A DNA stretch of 64,000 bases, taken from the NCBI GenBank assembly GCA_028292485.1, contig JAQGMG010000028.1, forward strand, positions 1 to 64,000. Direction: 5' to 3'. Source of the DNA: Rhodocyclales bacterium. GTDB taxonomy: Bacteria > Pseudomonadota > Gammaproteobacteria > Burkholderiales > Rhodocyclaceae. Positions within the stretch are counted from its first letter, which is position 1. Every line of letters starts with the position of its first letter. The notes below the pieces were generated by a model. That model did no database searches. It saw nothing but the letters and a program-made list of their open reading frames with translations, and was not told where the DNA came from. Of this stretch, positions 8,264 to 16,437 are shown piece by piece. Made by a program: the position numbers and the translations under genes.

Positions 8264-8542
8264 ATGAAAGCCACCTGGAACGGCGCGACCATTGCCGAGA
8301 GTAATGACACTGTCGTAGTCGAAGGCAATCACTATTTTCCCGTTGCGGCGCTCAACCGCAAGGTGATCAAGCCCAGTGACAGGCACACCGTCTGCCCGTG
8401 GAAAGGCACGGCGAGCTACTACACGCTGGTGGTGGATGGCGCTGAAAATGTCGACGCCTGCTGGTACTACCCGGAGCCCAAAGAGGCGGCCATGCAGATC
8501 AAGGATCGCGTAGCGTTCTGGAAGGGTGTGCTGGTCGCGTAG
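8264..8542 (+). CDS. DUF427 domain protein
   Basis: The 92-residue product is a complete DUF427 (beta-tent) protein: MKATWNGATIAES, VEGNHYFP, then CPWKGTASYYTL and WYYPEPKEAA. DUF427 proteins are small soluble proteins of unknown function, and the PWKGxAxYY motif is the family hallmark. It follows egtD by 16 bases with GGGAGAAG as the RBS, so it is probably the third gene of the ergothioneine operon. That suggests, but does not show, a role in thiol or redox metabolism. Confidence 0.9.
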   Translation: MKATWNGATIAESNDTVVVEGNHYFPVAALNRKVIKPSDRHTVCPWKGTASYYTLVVDGAENVDACWYYPEPKEAAMQIKDRVAFWKGVLVA

Positions 8543-8578
8543 CCGGTATACAGAACGGTGATGAGTCTGCGCGTGGCT

Positions 8579-9247
8579 TCAGAGCAGGCTTGCCGCGATG
8601 TTGATGGTCAGCGCCAATACAGTGGTATTGAAAAAGAAAGCCAGCGCGCAATGCACCGTGCCGACACGGCGCATGTGCTGCGCCGAGAAGGCCACGTCTG
8701 CAGTCTGACCCGAGGTGCCGATGATGACAGCGAAATAAACGAAATCGCTGTAGGCAGGGATTTCAGTTCCCGGAAAAATCAGGCCGCCATCGCGACCATC
8801 GGTCGTCGAGGCGTAAAAATCATGCGCGTAGTGCAAGGCAAACATGGTGTGGGTGAAGGTCCATGAGCCGATGATGGTGAAAGTCACGAGCGCGATATGA
8901 GTCGAGCGCTCCATGCCGCTCATGTGTTTCACGACGACCAGCTCGGCGACGATGGCTGCCAGGCTGGCCAGCGCGGTGATGATCACCAGGATCAGCAGGA
9001 TGATCTTGCCTTCGTCCTGCGTTCTGGCGCGCCAGCGCATCTTGTCCGGCGTCGAGCGCCACATCATGATGCCAACGAGCACGAGGTATAGCCAGGTGGT
9101 CACATTCCAGCCCAGCAACAGCCGGGTGATGGGTTGATCGACGATGCCGTGCGGCAACAGGCCGGCGGCAACGATGCCGACGATGACGGAGATGAACAGG
9201 CGCCGGTGCGCACTGATCTGCCGTAGAAGAACGCCACCCTGACTCAT
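8579..9247 (-). CDS. DUF1345 integral membrane protein
   Basis: The 222-residue protein has about five or six hydrophobic helices and the DUF1345 hallmarks WSTPDK-like WRSTPDKMRWRA, WTFTHTMFALHYAHDFY and FVYFAVIIGTSGQTADV. It is an inner-membrane protein of unknown function. Its start overlaps the stop of the DUF2252 gene by four bases (ATGA), so the two are translationally coupled. It converges on the ergothioneine operon with 36 bases between stops. Confidence 0.92.
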   Translation of the reverse strand: MSQGGVLLRQISAHRRLFISVIVGIVAAGLLPHGIVDQPITRLLLGWNVTTWLYLVLVGIMMWRSTPDKMRWRARTQDEGKIILLILVIITALASLAAIVAELVVVKHMSGMERSTHIALVTFTIIGSWTFTHTMFALHYAHDFYASTTDGRDGGLIFPGTEIPAYSDFVYFAVIIGTSGQTADVAFSAQHMRRVGTVHCALAFFFNTTVLALTINIAASLL

Positions 9248-10470
9248 ACGCTCACCGCACCTTCATCGAAAGCTTCCGCATAGTTCTTCCAGTCCGTCTC
9301 GACCTGCGCGCTGCATTGCCGCGCCAGGCCCAGCAATTGAATACGCCATTTCTTCTGATTGGCAAACGCGATCAGCGCATCGGCACTGGCAGCGCCTTGC
9401 CGGCCGCTGCTGCGCAACTGCGCCCAGGCAAGGGTTTGCGCCATGGTTTCGAGCAGCCGGGCGAGCCGGCGTGGCTTGCCCTTGCAACGATCGAGATCCA
9501 CACGGTCCTGGCCCGGTTGCAGCGCGCGCAAGACAAGCGAATTGTCGCTACGCCTGCTGCCGGTGTGGAGAGCATGCAGGAAAGCAACCGGCAGCGCCTG
9601 CATGCGGTGTTGCAATGCGACCACCCGATGCGCCTCGCTCTTCCACGCTGGCTGCCTGGTGGCGACGGCGCGCGCCAGCACCGAAGGCGTGGCCAGTTTG
9701 AGGTCGAGCAAGGCATTGCCATCAGATGAGCCGGTGCCGCGGGTCAGCACGATATAGCGCTCGAGGCCGAGGCTGCTGTTGCCGCTGATACGGCGGGCGA
9801 TGTCGAGAGGCTTGTAGAAGGACGGCTCGGGCTGTGCGGCGCCGAACGCCAGCATCAATTCGGTAACCGCCTCGCGCTGTGCGGCCGATGCCGGCAAGGC
9901 CTTGACGCCGTCCAACCGGATGCGGCGCCTGCCGGCCTTCACTTCGGTGCGCGTATTGAGCATGCCGATGGCGGTACGTTCGCCCAGGCTGTCGAGCAGA
10001 TCGCGCACCAGCCCCTGCGTGGTATTGCGTTCGACCCAGCGCGCCTTGCCCTCGCCGAGGGCTTGCGCGTAGAGGTCGATGAAATGTCTGCCCATGGCCA
10101 GCGCGTCGGCCGCACTCAGCGCCAGCCGTTCGGTGAGCACCAGCAAATTGGTGACCAGTCTCAGCGGGTCGTGCACGCAGGCTGCCAGCGCGGCCTCGTC
10201 GAAGTCATTGATGTCGAAGGTGGCGTAACCGTTGTCACCGACATAGCTGCCGAAATTCTCCAGATGCAGATCGCCGCAGCTCCAGGCCGGGGGCGCCTGC
10301 TGTAACAGCGGGTGTGCCGGCAGACAGTCCATATAGCGATGACAGGTGCCGCGCAGGAAGCTGTGCGCGTCGCGTCGCAGGGCGAGGTACTTCATCGCCA
10401 GACGTTCCGGATCGCGGCCCGCGTTGTATTTGAGAATCGCGCTGACCACGTCCCCACTGCGTTGTTGCAT
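9244..10470 (-). CDS. DUF2252 protein (kinase-like fold)
   Basis: The product is a DUF2252 protein of about 408 residues. The conserved core is visible: FLRGTCHRYMD, CGDLHLENFGSY, then FDINDFDEA, in the order of a protein-kinase-like catalytic loop and DxD metal site. Later motifs include SLGLERYIVLTRG. Activity is unknown; the kinase-like reading comes from family fold predictions. I prefer the ATG at 10470 with AGGGG five bases upstream, but the ATG at 10488 (MAPGVC) is also possible. A longer frame to 10602 would add an Arg/Lys-rich, poorly conserved stretch. It is coupled to the DUF1345 gene downstream. Confidence 0.88.
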   Translation of the reverse strand: MQQRSGDVVSAILKYNAGRDPERLAMKYLALRRDAHSFLRGTCHRYMDCLPAHPLLQQAPPAWSCGDLHLENFGSYVGDNGYATFDINDFDEAALAACVHDPLRLVTNLLVLTERLALSAADALAMGRHFIDLYAQALGEGKARWVERNTTQGLVRDLLDSLGERTAIGMLNTRTEVKAGRRRIRLDGVKALPASAAQREAVTELMLAFGAAQPEPSFYKPLDIARRISGNSSLGLERYIVLTRGTGSSDGNALLDLKLATPSVLARAVATRQPAWKSEAHRVVALQHRMQALPVAFLHALHTGSRRSDNSLVLRALQPGQDRVDLDRCKGKPRRLARLLETMAQTLAWAQLRSSGRQGAASADALIAFANQKKWRIQLLGLARQCSAQVETDWKNYAEAFDEGAVSV

Positions 10471-10728
10471 GCAAACCCCTGGTGCCATGACGTGTGTGGA
10501 GGGCCGCCATTCTTTCTTCGGCTGCCGCGCGCTTTCTTGTTTCCTGTTGCCGCCCATTTTCACCGCATTCCACGTCGGCGGGCGTTGCATCGCTACGAGC
10601 ACCTGTCATCTCTTCCGTTTCGGGCGCCTGCCCCATCCCAATGCGTCAACGGCGTGCATTGCCCTCGTGCAGTGCGCGCCACGAGCTTTGTGCAGAACCA
10701 AACCCCCGTGAAATAAGTGTTTTAAAAA
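10471..10728. other. divergent intergenic region upstream of the sigma-54 promoter
   Basis: About 260 bases separate the DUF2252 start from the sigma-54 site. I see no gene in it. An enhancer-binding protein site for the sigma-54 promoter would be expected here or inside the DUF2252 coding region, but no clear inverted repeat stood out. Confidence 0.3.
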
Positions 10729-10746
10729 CTGGCACACGCTTTGCTT
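10729..10746 (+). promoter_or_regulatory. sigma-54 (RpoN) promoter
   Basis: CTGGCACACGCTTTGCTT contains the invariant GG (10731-10732) and GC (10743-10744) exactly ten bases apart. It is a near-perfect match to TGGCAC-N5-TTGC. The predicted start site is near 10756, about 30 bases before the GntR ATG. Transcription would need an NtrC-type activator, which is not encoded in this window. Confidence 0.78.
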
Positions 10747-10761
10747 AAGAGAGCCTAATCT

Positions 10762-10779
10762 AACCTGTTATAACAAGTT
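10762..10779. promoter_or_regulatory. palindromic GntR/HutC-type operator
   Basis: AACCTGTTATAACAAGTT is an 18-bp palindrome with 8 of 9 paired positions. Its core TGTTATAACA resembles known GntR-family sites. It lies between the predicted sigma-54 start site and the ATG of the GntR gene, where a bound repressor would block the transcript. This suggests autoregulation and control of the sulfur genes. Confidence 0.6.
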
Positions 10780-10786
10780 GCCGAAA

Positions 10787-11593
10787 ATGACCTCTACGAC
10801 ACCCAGGACCAGTCTCGCAGTTGTGCCAGAAACGGACCTTTCCTCACCCATCCGTCTCGATTCGCACAGCCCCTTGTACTTGCAGATCACCGACATTCTG
10901 CGGGGTCGCATTCTCGAAGGCACCTATCCGCCGAACCATCAGATGCTGTCCGAAAGCGAAATGATGAGCACTTTCGGTGTGAGTCGCATCACCGTGCGTC
11001 AGGCGCTCAGCAATCTGCAGAGCGAAGGCCTCATTTTCCGTATTCCGGGCAAGGGCTCCTTCGTCTCCCGCCCGCGCGCTTTCCAGAACCTCGGCAGCTT
11101 GCAGGGCTTTGGCACGGCGATGCGCGAGATGGGTTACGAGACGCACTCGCAGGTGCTGTCCGTGCGTGCCATGAAGCCGTCACAGCAGGTGCAGGACAGA
11201 TTGCAGCTTGGCAAAGGCGAAAAGGTCACCGAGCTGCGCCGTCTGCGCTTCCTGAATCGCGAACCGATTTCGGTCGACGTGTCGTATCTGCCGCAAGCCA
11301 TTGGCTCGCGTGTGGCCAAGGCCGATCTCGCCAATCGCGACATCTTCGCCATCCTCGAAAACGATTTGCAGATCGCGCTCGGCCACGCCGACCTGCAGAT
11401 CAATTCAATCCTTGCTGGCGACACCCTGGCGGATCAGTTGCGCGTCGCCGAAGGCTCGTCCGTGCTGTTCATCGAACGCGTGATCCACACCCCCGACGGC
11501 GCGCCGCTCGAATACGAAGAACTCTACTACCGCGGCGACGCCTTCCGCTTCAAGGTCCGCGTCGACCGCATCGCCACTCAGCCAATCGGTTGA
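10787..11593 (+). CDS. GntR-family (HutC subfamily) transcriptional regulator
   Basis: The 268-residue regulator has an N-terminal winged helix (about residues 25-95: PLYLQITDILRGRILEGTYP, LSESEMMSTFGVSRITVRQAL, then GLIFRIPGKGSFVS). A C-terminal UTRA effector domain follows (about 110-260, with FLNREPISVDVSYLP and EYEELYYRGDAFRFKV). HutC-type UTRA domains bind small metabolites that release the repressor. Placed first in the locus behind a sigma-54 promoter and a palindrome, it is the likely local regulator of the sulfate-ester/sulfonate genes. The ATG at 10787 is chosen; a TTG at 10778 would lie inside the operator. The effector is unknown. Confidence 0.92.
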   Translation: MTSTTPRTSLAVVPETDLSSPIRLDSHSPLYLQITDILRGRILEGTYPPNHQMLSESEMMSTFGVSRITVRQALSNLQSEGLIFRIPGKGSFVSRPRAFQNLGSLQGFGTAMREMGYETHSQVLSVRAMKPSQQVQDRLQLGKGEKVTELRRLRFLNREPISVDVSYLPQAIGSRVAKADLANRDIFAILENDLQIALGHADLQINSILAGDTLADQLRVAEGSSVLFIERVIHTPDGAPLEYEELYYRGDAFRFKVRVDRIATQPIG

Positions 11594-11687
11594 ACGCGCG
11601 GAGCCGAAATTACGAAACGCATTACCAGAACACGTCAATGACAAACAGTTAAATCGATTTCATAAAATTTTCATGGAGAGTCAGACC

Positions 11688-13127
11688 ATGCGTATTTCAA
11701 ATCTTGCCCAGCGAAAAATCCGTTCCATCATCTTCCTTATTGCCGCCTGCCTGTGTTCACCGCGAGGGCACGCAGAGACGACACTGGAAATCGGCATCGG
11801 TACACAGAACACCACAACCAATACCGTCACCGGCGGCATTGTGCTCAAGGAGCTCGGCCTGCTCGACAAGTACATGCCGAAGACCGGCAAGTACAAGGAC
11901 GTCAAGTTCGTCTTCAACTGGCAGAACGCCACTTCCGGGCCGCCCATCACCAACGGCATGATGGCCAACAACATCCAGATCGGCATGATGGGTGACTATC
12001 CGTTGCTGGTGAATGGTGCCACCGGTCAGGCTACGAAGAACGAGACGCAACTCATCGCCGTCATCGCCTACAACGCTTTCGGTGGTGGCAACGGCATCGT
12101 CGTGCCCAAGGATTCGCCTTACTACGAACTTGCCGATCTGAAAGGCAAGAAGGTATCCGTACCGTTCGGATCGGCCGCACACGGCATGATGCTGCAGGCC
12201 CTGCAGAGCCACGGCCTGCCCAGCGACTTCTGGGACCTCGTGTCGCAGTCGCCGGAAATCGGTAGCACCAATCTGCAGGAAAAGCGCATCGATGCACATG
12301 GCGATTTTGTGCCGTTCGCCGAGCTGCTGCCGTTCCGCGGTTTCGCCCGCAAGATCTACGACGGCGCCGAGACCAAGCAGCCGACCTTCCATGGCATTGT
12401 CATTCGCAAGGACTTCGGCGAGAAGTATCCGGAAGTCGTCGTCGGCTATATCAAAGCGCTGATCGAAGCCAATGACTGGGTTCGCAAGAACCCGAAAGTG
12501 GCCGCCGAGAAGATCGAGGAGTGGACCAAGATCAACAAGGAAGTGGCCTACATCTTCCTCGGTCCGGACGGTGTGCACACGCTCGATCCAACGATCAAGC
12601 CGCGCTGGGTCGAAGCACTCAAGGTCGACTACGGCGTGTTGCAGAAGCTCAACATGATCAAGGAACTGAACATTCCTGCATGGGTGAATGACAGCTATGT
12701 GCGTCAGGCCTTCAAGGAGCTGAACATGAACTATGACGCTCAGCTGGCCAGCTTCGAAAACTACGCGATCGAGGGCAAGGACACGGTGTGCAACGTGGCC
12801 ATTACCAAGGCATCGCCCGCCGGCCAGATCTGGGTGCAAGGCGGCGACATCCTGCCATTCAGCTCGCCGGCCTGCACGCTGGCCGGCGTAAAGAAGCTCA
12901 CTGCCGAGGGCAAGAAGCTCAGTGCCGTTTATCTCGATGATCGTGCGCTCGGCATCAAGGTATTCGCCGACGCTGCCTTCTACACGATCAGCGGCAAGGA
13001 TCCGAAAAAACCTGATGTCATACCGTTCCTGCTCAAGCGCGACGCCGAAGAGAACGCGAAGAAGACGGGTGGCAAGGTCGTGACCTATAGCGAAGCCCTG
13101 AACGCCATCGCTGTTCCTGCCCGCTAG
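11688..13127 (+). CDS. sulfonate/sulfate-ester ABC binding protein with NosL-like C-terminal domain
   Basis: This is a periplasmic binding protein of the SsuA/TauA/AtsR type. It has a signal peptide (MRISNLAQRKIRSIIFLIAA... ending GHA) and a two-lobed binding domain to about residue 360 (GIVLKELGLLDKYMP, DLKGKKVSVPFGSAAHGMML). At 479 residues it is about 150 longer than usual. The extra C-terminus (about 365-475) reads like a NosL domain: a Cys in VCNVAI, QIWVQGGDILPFSSPAC, then DDRALGIKVFADAAFY and GGKVVTYSEALNAI. NosL binds copper, but here the CxxCGM metal box is reduced to one Cys. I chose the ATG at 11688 because GGAGAG precedes it; an ATG 15 bases earlier overlaps that RBS. The permease and ATPase genes follow. 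Confidence 0.9.
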   Translation: MRISNLAQRKIRSIIFLIAACLCSPRGHAETTLEIGIGTQNTTTNTVTGGIVLKELGLLDKYMPKTGKYKDVKFVFNWQNATSGPPITNGMMANNIQIGMMGDYPLLVNGATGQATKNETQLIAVIAYNAFGGGNGIVVPKDSPYYELADLKGKKVSVPFGSAAHGMMLQALQSHGLPSDFWDLVSQSPEIGSTNLQEKRIDAHGDFVPFAELLPFRGFARKIYDGAETKQPTFHGIVIRKDFGEKYPEVVVGYIKALIEANDWVRKNPKVAAEKIEEWTKINKEVAYIFLGPDGVHTLDPTIKPRWVEALKVDYGVLQKLNMIKELNIPAWVNDSYVRQAFKELNMNYDAQLASFENYAIEGKDTVCNVAITKASPAGQIWVQGGDILPFSSPACTLAGVKKLTAEGKKLSAVYLDDRALGIKVFADAAFYTISGKDPKKPDVIPFLLKRDAEENAKKTGGKVVTYSEALNAIAVPAR

Positions 13128-13162
13128 TCATACATGCCATCCCATGTGATAGGGAGAGAATC

Positions 13163-14047
13163 ATGAAGTCGCCAGTGAAGAACCCGAACGAGCAGACAAC
13201 ATCACTGCCGGATATTTCCGGGCGTGATCGATTTGACCTGGCAGCAGTGCTGTCGGGTCTGGCGAGGAGGCAAGGCATTACCGCCATCCTCGCAATCGTC
13301 TCGATCGGCGGCCTGTTCCTGTTCTGGTATGTCGGAACGAGGTACCACCTCGATTTCTACATCCGCTTCAAGAACGTGCCGACGCCTTACGACGTATTGC
13401 AGCAAGCGCTGGAAGTGAGCCGCACCGACAAATTCCTGGTCAACGTCGTGAACAGCATTCGCCGCATCCTGCTTGGCTTCTTCATTGCCATCGCGCTGGG
13501 CGTCTTCCTGGGATTGCTCGTCGGCAGGTATCGCCGCATGAGCGAACTGGTGATGCCTGCCATCGAAGTGCTGCGGCCCATACCGGCAATTGCCTGGGTG
13601 CCCATGTCGATCATGTTGTGGCCGAACAACGAGGCGGCCATCGTGTTCATCACATTCATCGGCGCCTTCTTCCCGATCCTGCTCAACACGGTGCACGGCG
13701 TGCAGTCCATGGATGGTGTGTTGCTGCGTGCAGGCCGCTGCCTCGGCGCGAGCGAACCGCAGCTTTTCATCCATGTGATTCTCCCCGGCGTTATGCCAAA
13801 TGTATTTACAGGTCTTGCGGTCGGCATGGGTGTGGCCTGGGTATCGCTGATCGCCGCCGAGATGATCTCCGGTCAGTACGGGGTCGGCTACTTCACCTGG
13901 GAAGCCTACTCACTCGTCAATTACCCGGCGATCGTGCTCGGCATGATCACCATCGGCGTCCTCGGCCTGGGTTGCAGCGGAGCGATCCGTCTGATCGGCC
14001 GTCTGACGATGCCCTGGCTCAGCTACGTGAATGGAGACAAGAAATGA
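13163..14047 (+). CDS. ABC transporter permease, SsuC/TauC/AtsB type
   Basis: The 294-residue inner-membrane permease has about six membrane helices after a roughly 45-residue cytoplasmic N-terminus. The BPD_transp_1 coupling-loop motif EAA is visible around LLRAGRCLGASEPQLFIHVILPGVMPNVFTGL (read as AGRCLGASEPQLF...LP). It forms the channel with the ATPase encoded next to it and receives substrate from the binding protein encoded upstream. The start has AGGGAGAG as RBS. Its stop overlaps the ATPase start (ATGA). The substrate is inferred from the neighbouring sulfatase and AsfA-like genes to be an organosulfate or organosulfonate. Confidence 0.94.
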   Translation: MKSPVKNPNEQTTSLPDISGRDRFDLAAVLSGLARRQGITAILAIVSIGGLFLFWYVGTRYHLDFYIRFKNVPTPYDVLQQALEVSRTDKFLVNVVNSIRRILLGFFIAIALGVFLGLLVGRYRRMSELVMPAIEVLRPIPAIAWVPMSIMLWPNNEAAIVFITFIGAFFPILLNTVHGVQSMDGVLLRAGRCLGASEPQLFIHVILPGVMPNVFTGLAVGMGVAWVSLIAAEMISGQYGVGYFTWEAYSLVNYPAIVLGMITIGVLGLGCSGAIRLIGRLTMPWLSYVNGDKK

Positions 14048-14961
14048 AAGCCGAACCTATCAACATCATTCCCAAGGACAAGGTCACCACCCGGGCCCTC
14101 AATTCCGTCGCCAACAAGGGTCTGGTCGAGTGTCGCGATATCGGTGTCGTGTTCGGTTCCGGAGGGTCGCGGGTCGAGGCCGTCAAGAGCGTTTCGCTGA
14201 CCGTCAATCCCGGTGAATTCGTCTCCGTGATCGGGCCATCGGGCTGCGGTAAATCCTCGCTGCTGAGCATTGTCGCCGGCTTCACCAAACCCACCAGCGG
14301 TACCGCGGCGCTCGACGGCGCAGTCATCAAGGGGCCGGGCTCGGAGCGCGGCGTGGTGTTCCAGCAGTACTCGCTGTTTCCGTGGCTCACCGTTCGCAAG
14401 AACGTCGAGTTCGGCCTGAAGATGGCCGGCGTGGCACGCACCAGGCGTGAAACGTCTGCACGCACCCTGCTCGGTCTGGCCGGTCTGCTGGCTTTCGAAA
14501 ACCACTATCCCGATCAGCTATCGGGCGGCATGAGACAGCGCATCGGCATCGTCCGTGCGCTGGCCACCAGCCCGCAAGTGTTGCTGATGGACGAGCCCTT
14601 CGGTGCGCTCGATACACAGACCCGCACCGTGATGCAGGAGATCCTGACCAATATGTGGCAGCAATTCCGCATATCGGTGTTCTTCATCACACACGACATC
14701 GAGGAATCGATCTTCCTGTCCGACCGCATCTACGTGATGACGGCCAGACCAGGTCGCATCAAGGCCGAAATTGTCGTGCCGCTGCCGCGCCCGCGCACGG
14801 CAGCGATGACCTCGACGAAAGAGTTTACGGATCTGGTGCAGCAGCTCAAGGCACTGATCCGCGAAGAGTCACTGGCTGCCATGGGCACCGAGCTGACTTC
14901 CGGTGGTGTCACCGGATTCGGCATGGAGGTCGGGCCGGAAGGCGTTGGCAACGTTTTGTAG
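14044..14961 (+). CDS. ABC transporter ATP-binding protein, SsuB/TauB/AtsC type
   Basis: The 305-residue ATPase has Walker A GPSGCGKS (64-71), the Q-loop FQQYSLFPWLTV, the signature LSGGMRQR, Walker B VLLMDEPFGALD and the switch histidine in ITHDIEES. This is the nitrate/sulfonate/taurine class of importer ATPases. A roughly 25-residue N-terminal extension and a Gly-rich C-terminal tail are longer than in E. coli SsuB. The ATG at 14044 overlaps the permease stop by four bases, giving tight coupling. It powers the three-part importer that starts at 11688. Confidence 0.94.
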   Translation: MKAEPINIIPKDKVTTRALNSVANKGLVECRDIGVVFGSGGSRVEAVKSVSLTVNPGEFVSVIGPSGCGKSSLLSIVAGFTKPTSGTAALDGAVIKGPGSERGVVFQQYSLFPWLTVRKNVEFGLKMAGVARTRRETSARTLLGLAGLLAFENHYPDQLSGGMRQRIGIVRALATSPQVLLMDEPFGALDTQTRTVMQEILTNMWQQFRISVFFITHDIEESIFLSDRIYVMTARPGRIKAEIVVPLPRPRTAAMTSTKEFTDLVQQLKALIREESLAAMGTELTSGGVTGFGMEVGPEGVGNVL

Positions 14962-15056
14962 TCATATGACATGAACGGATGCAACGTAATCATTGTTCTT
15001 ATAACCGAGTTCTCAACTAAGCGAGAAACGCTCGCAATTCAATACTGGAGCTAAAA

Positions 15057-16433
15057 ATGGCAAAGAAACCCAATATCCTTTTCTTCCACGTCGACAATCT
15101 CGGCATGGGCGAGCTCGGCTGCTACGGCGGCGGCAAGCTGCGTGGTGCTGACACCAAGCGCATCGACACCTTCTGCAAGGAAGGCGCCAAGCTGACCCAC
15201 TACGTGGTCGAACCACAATGCACGCCGACACGCTCGGCCCTCATGACCGGCCGCTTCCCGATCCGCTCGGGTAACCACACCATCGCCCTCGGCGGTAACG
15301 GTGGCGGCATCGTCACCTGGGAAACAACCATCGCTGAAATCCTGGCGAAGGGCGGCTACAAATCGTCCTGTCTCGGCAAGTGGCACATCGGGGCCGAAGA
15401 CGGCCGTTTCCCGACCGACCACGGCTTCGACGAATGGTATGGCCCGCTGCGCACTTACGACGAATGCATGTGGCTGGAAGACCCGCACTACAAACCAGAG
15501 CGCGACGGTTACTCGCACATGCACGAAGGCTTCAAGGGCAAGGGCACCAAGCCGCTGCTCGACGAACAACTCACCATGGAAACGAAGAAGACCTGCGACC
15601 TGGCCTACCAGAAGCGCGGCATCGACTTCATGCAGCGTTGCGCCAAGGAAGAAGAACCCTTCTTCCTGTACTTCAATCACTCGCTGATGCACTTCCCGAT
15701 GTCGCCACGCGACGAATTCGTCGGCAAGAGCACCAACGGTGACTGGGGCGACTGTCTGCTGATGCTCGACCACGACTTCGGCGTGCTGCTCGACGAGCTG
15801 GATCGCCTCGGCATTGCCGACGATACCATCGTCATACTGTGTGGTGACAACGGTGCGGAAGATCACCTCGCCGGTCGTGGCACCGGTGGCTTCTTCGATG
15901 GTTCGTACTTCAGCTCGGCCGAAGGCGGCATCCGCACGCCACTGCTGGCGCGCTGGCCGAATCACATCCCGGCCGGCACCGAGAGCAACGAGATGGTGCA
16001 TGTCACTGACATGTTCACGACCTTGCTGAGCTTCGCCGAAATGGAAGCACCGAAGGATCGCCTGATCGACGGTGTCGACCAGAAGGACTTCTTCCTCGGC
16101 AAGCAGCCGACTTCCAATCGCGAATCGTGCATGGTGTGGCTGAAGGACGAGCTGCACGCAGTGAAGTGGAAGGATTTCAAGATCAACTTCAAGCGTCAGC
16201 AGCACTTCCACGACCCGGAACTCGATCTCGGCTTCGCCCGCATCACGCATCTGCAGGAAGATCCGAAGGAGCGCGAAGCGGTCAATCAGCGTTACGTGCG
16301 TTGGTGGGTCATGCAGCACGCTCATCGCGTCGTGCGCGACTTCGAAGACAGCGTGAAGAAAGAGGAGTTGATCCCACCGGGTTCGCCACTCGACTTCGTG
16401 CCGAAGCAGTACAACAAGAAGCTCGCGGCCTGA
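15057..16433 (+). CDS. cytoplasmic type I sulfatase (formylglycine-dependent)
   Basis: This 458-residue enzyme hydrolyses sulfate esters. The sulfatase signature CTPTRSALMTGR starts at C55, the residue to be oxidised to formylglycine (C-x-P-x-R). Other active-site elements are D13-N14 (in HVDNLGMG, where many sulfatases have DD), GKWHIG, and the metal pair in CGDNGAEDH. There is no signal peptide, so the substrate must be imported, fitting the ABC importer encoded just upstream. The gene starts 95 bases after the ATPase with GGAG as RBS. The maturing enzyme is encoded four bases downstream. The ester hydrolysed (aryl, alkyl or sugar sulfate) cannot be told. Confidence 0.94.
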   Translation: MAKKPNILFFHVDNLGMGELGCYGGGKLRGADTKRIDTFCKEGAKLTHYVVEPQCTPTRSALMTGRFPIRSGNHTIALGGNGGGIVTWETTIAEILAKGGYKSSCLGKWHIGAEDGRFPTDHGFDEWYGPLRTYDECMWLEDPHYKPERDGYSHMHEGFKGKGTKPLLDEQLTMETKKTCDLAYQKRGIDFMQRCAKEEEPFFLYFNHSLMHFPMSPRDEFVGKSTNGDWGDCLLMLDHDFGVLLDELDRLGIADDTIVILCGDNGAEDHLAGRGTGGFFDGSYFSSAEGGIRTPLLARWPNHIPAGTESNEMVHVTDMFTTLLSFAEMEAPKDRLIDGVDQKDFFLGKQPTSNRESCMVWLKDELHAVKWKDFKINFKRQQHFHDPELDLGFARITHLQEDPKEREAVNQRYVRWWVMQHAHRVVRDFEDSVKKEELIPPGSPLDFVPKQYNKKLAA

Positions 16434-16437
16434 TGCC

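Noticed and set aside
14962-15056. Second copy of the GntR operator before the sulfatase gene
   Set aside because: CTTATAAC at about 15000 is only a weak half match to TGTTATAACA and is not symmetric.
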